Shown: piece by piece, positions 63,809-64,000 of the stretch | Layout of the letters: every line of letters starts with the position of its first letter | Numbering within the stretch: the first letter of the stretch is position 1 | Assembly (NCBI GenBank): GCA_016871715.1 | Contig: VHCO01000005.1 | Location: 1 to 64,000, forward strand | Length of the DNA: 64,000 nucleotides | From: Verrucomicrobiota bacterium | Lineage (GTDB): Bacteria > Verrucomicrobiota > Verrucomicrobiia > Limisphaerales > J093 | Direction: 5' to 3' | Translations under genes and position numbers: made by a program | The notes under the pieces: model-generated | Database searches by the model: none | Told to the model about the DNA's origin: nothing | What the model saw: the letters and a program-made list of their open reading frames with translations, nothing else

Positions 63809-64000
63809 TTCCTTGCAGGCGGCTTGTTCTTGAGCCGAGGCGTCGCCACCAACGCCACCACACGACGCAACACTCCCGGGTAGTCCCGCTTGGATTTGGG
63901 GCCGCGCAACACAATCTCATCATCGCGCAGAATGTTGCCTTGACGCTTCTTGATCCGGCGCCGCTTGACCCGGTAGTCCAGATTGTCCTTGGTGTGTGAA

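Overview
The window is a GC-rich bacterial chromosome segment with dense, short-spaced genes on both strands. The likely source is a Verrucomicrobiota-type bacterium (Pedosphaera/Limisphaera-like); this is an inference, not a database result. It rests on several traits seen together: RAYT transposases with REP palindromes, a WD40-fused Ser/Thr kinase, a PEP-CTERM sorting tail, a giant lectin/PA14 secreted protein ending in a typical 'YYRTVNP' tail, Tat-exported ThuA and phosphoesterase proteins, and REP sequences read in frame inside proteins.

Layout. 1-0.8 kb: end of a RAYT transposase. 0.9-5.4 kb: secreted hydrolase, a FadB-like bifunctional beta-oxidation enzyme, and an HgdB/BcrC/DCCP-type Fe-S dehydratase. 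5.5-8.6 kb: frameshifted kinase-WD40 gene, then tRNA-Lys(UUU). 9.0-11.7 kb: the HgdC-type activase that would reduce the dehydratase, an MBL hydrolase, a HicB-like protein and a second RAYT with a 27-bp REPIN. 11.6-15 kb: HigBA (HigB shortened), FabH, PyrK and PyrD.

15.2-26 kb is an accessory (defence) island, all on the minus strand. It holds an OLD-like ATPase-TOPRIM gene, a scrambled type III-like mod gene fused to a PIN-domain end, a small antitoxin-like gene, a Res-head/Mod-tail chimera, an AAA ATPase plus DUF4276-like pair, a res gene missing its helicase C-terminal motifs, and an AAA/DUF4143 ATPase. Most junctions are ATGA overlaps. Three unrelated genes there (mod, OLD ATPase, DUF4143 ATPase) start with the same duplicated promoter and start-codon cassette.

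26-33 kb: signal peptidase I, U32 peptidase-family protein, DUF218 protein, aldose-1-epimerase and cysteine desulfurase. 33.5-40.6 kb: dnaN facing a convergent ATP synthase operon atpB-E-F-H-A-G that lacks atpD and atpC, then a lipid kinase. 41-48 kb: a broken beta-helix protein, phosphoesterase, Tat-exported TIM-barrel-like protein, Dus, URO-D-family protein and rhamnose mutarotase. 48-57.6 kb: Hsp70 and SNF2 helicase pair, ThuA protein, GH51 enzyme. 57.9-64 kb: giant secreted protein with a clear terminator, a 61-bp tandem repeat and a truncated IS4-type transposase.

Two genome-scale themes stand out. First, palindromic REP/REPIN-like elements occur between genes (one splits atpF from atpH) and also inside open reading frames without closing them. 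Second, many genes carry a TTGAC-N16/17-TANNNT element ending only 6-10 nt before the start codon, which suggests near-leaderless mRNAs.
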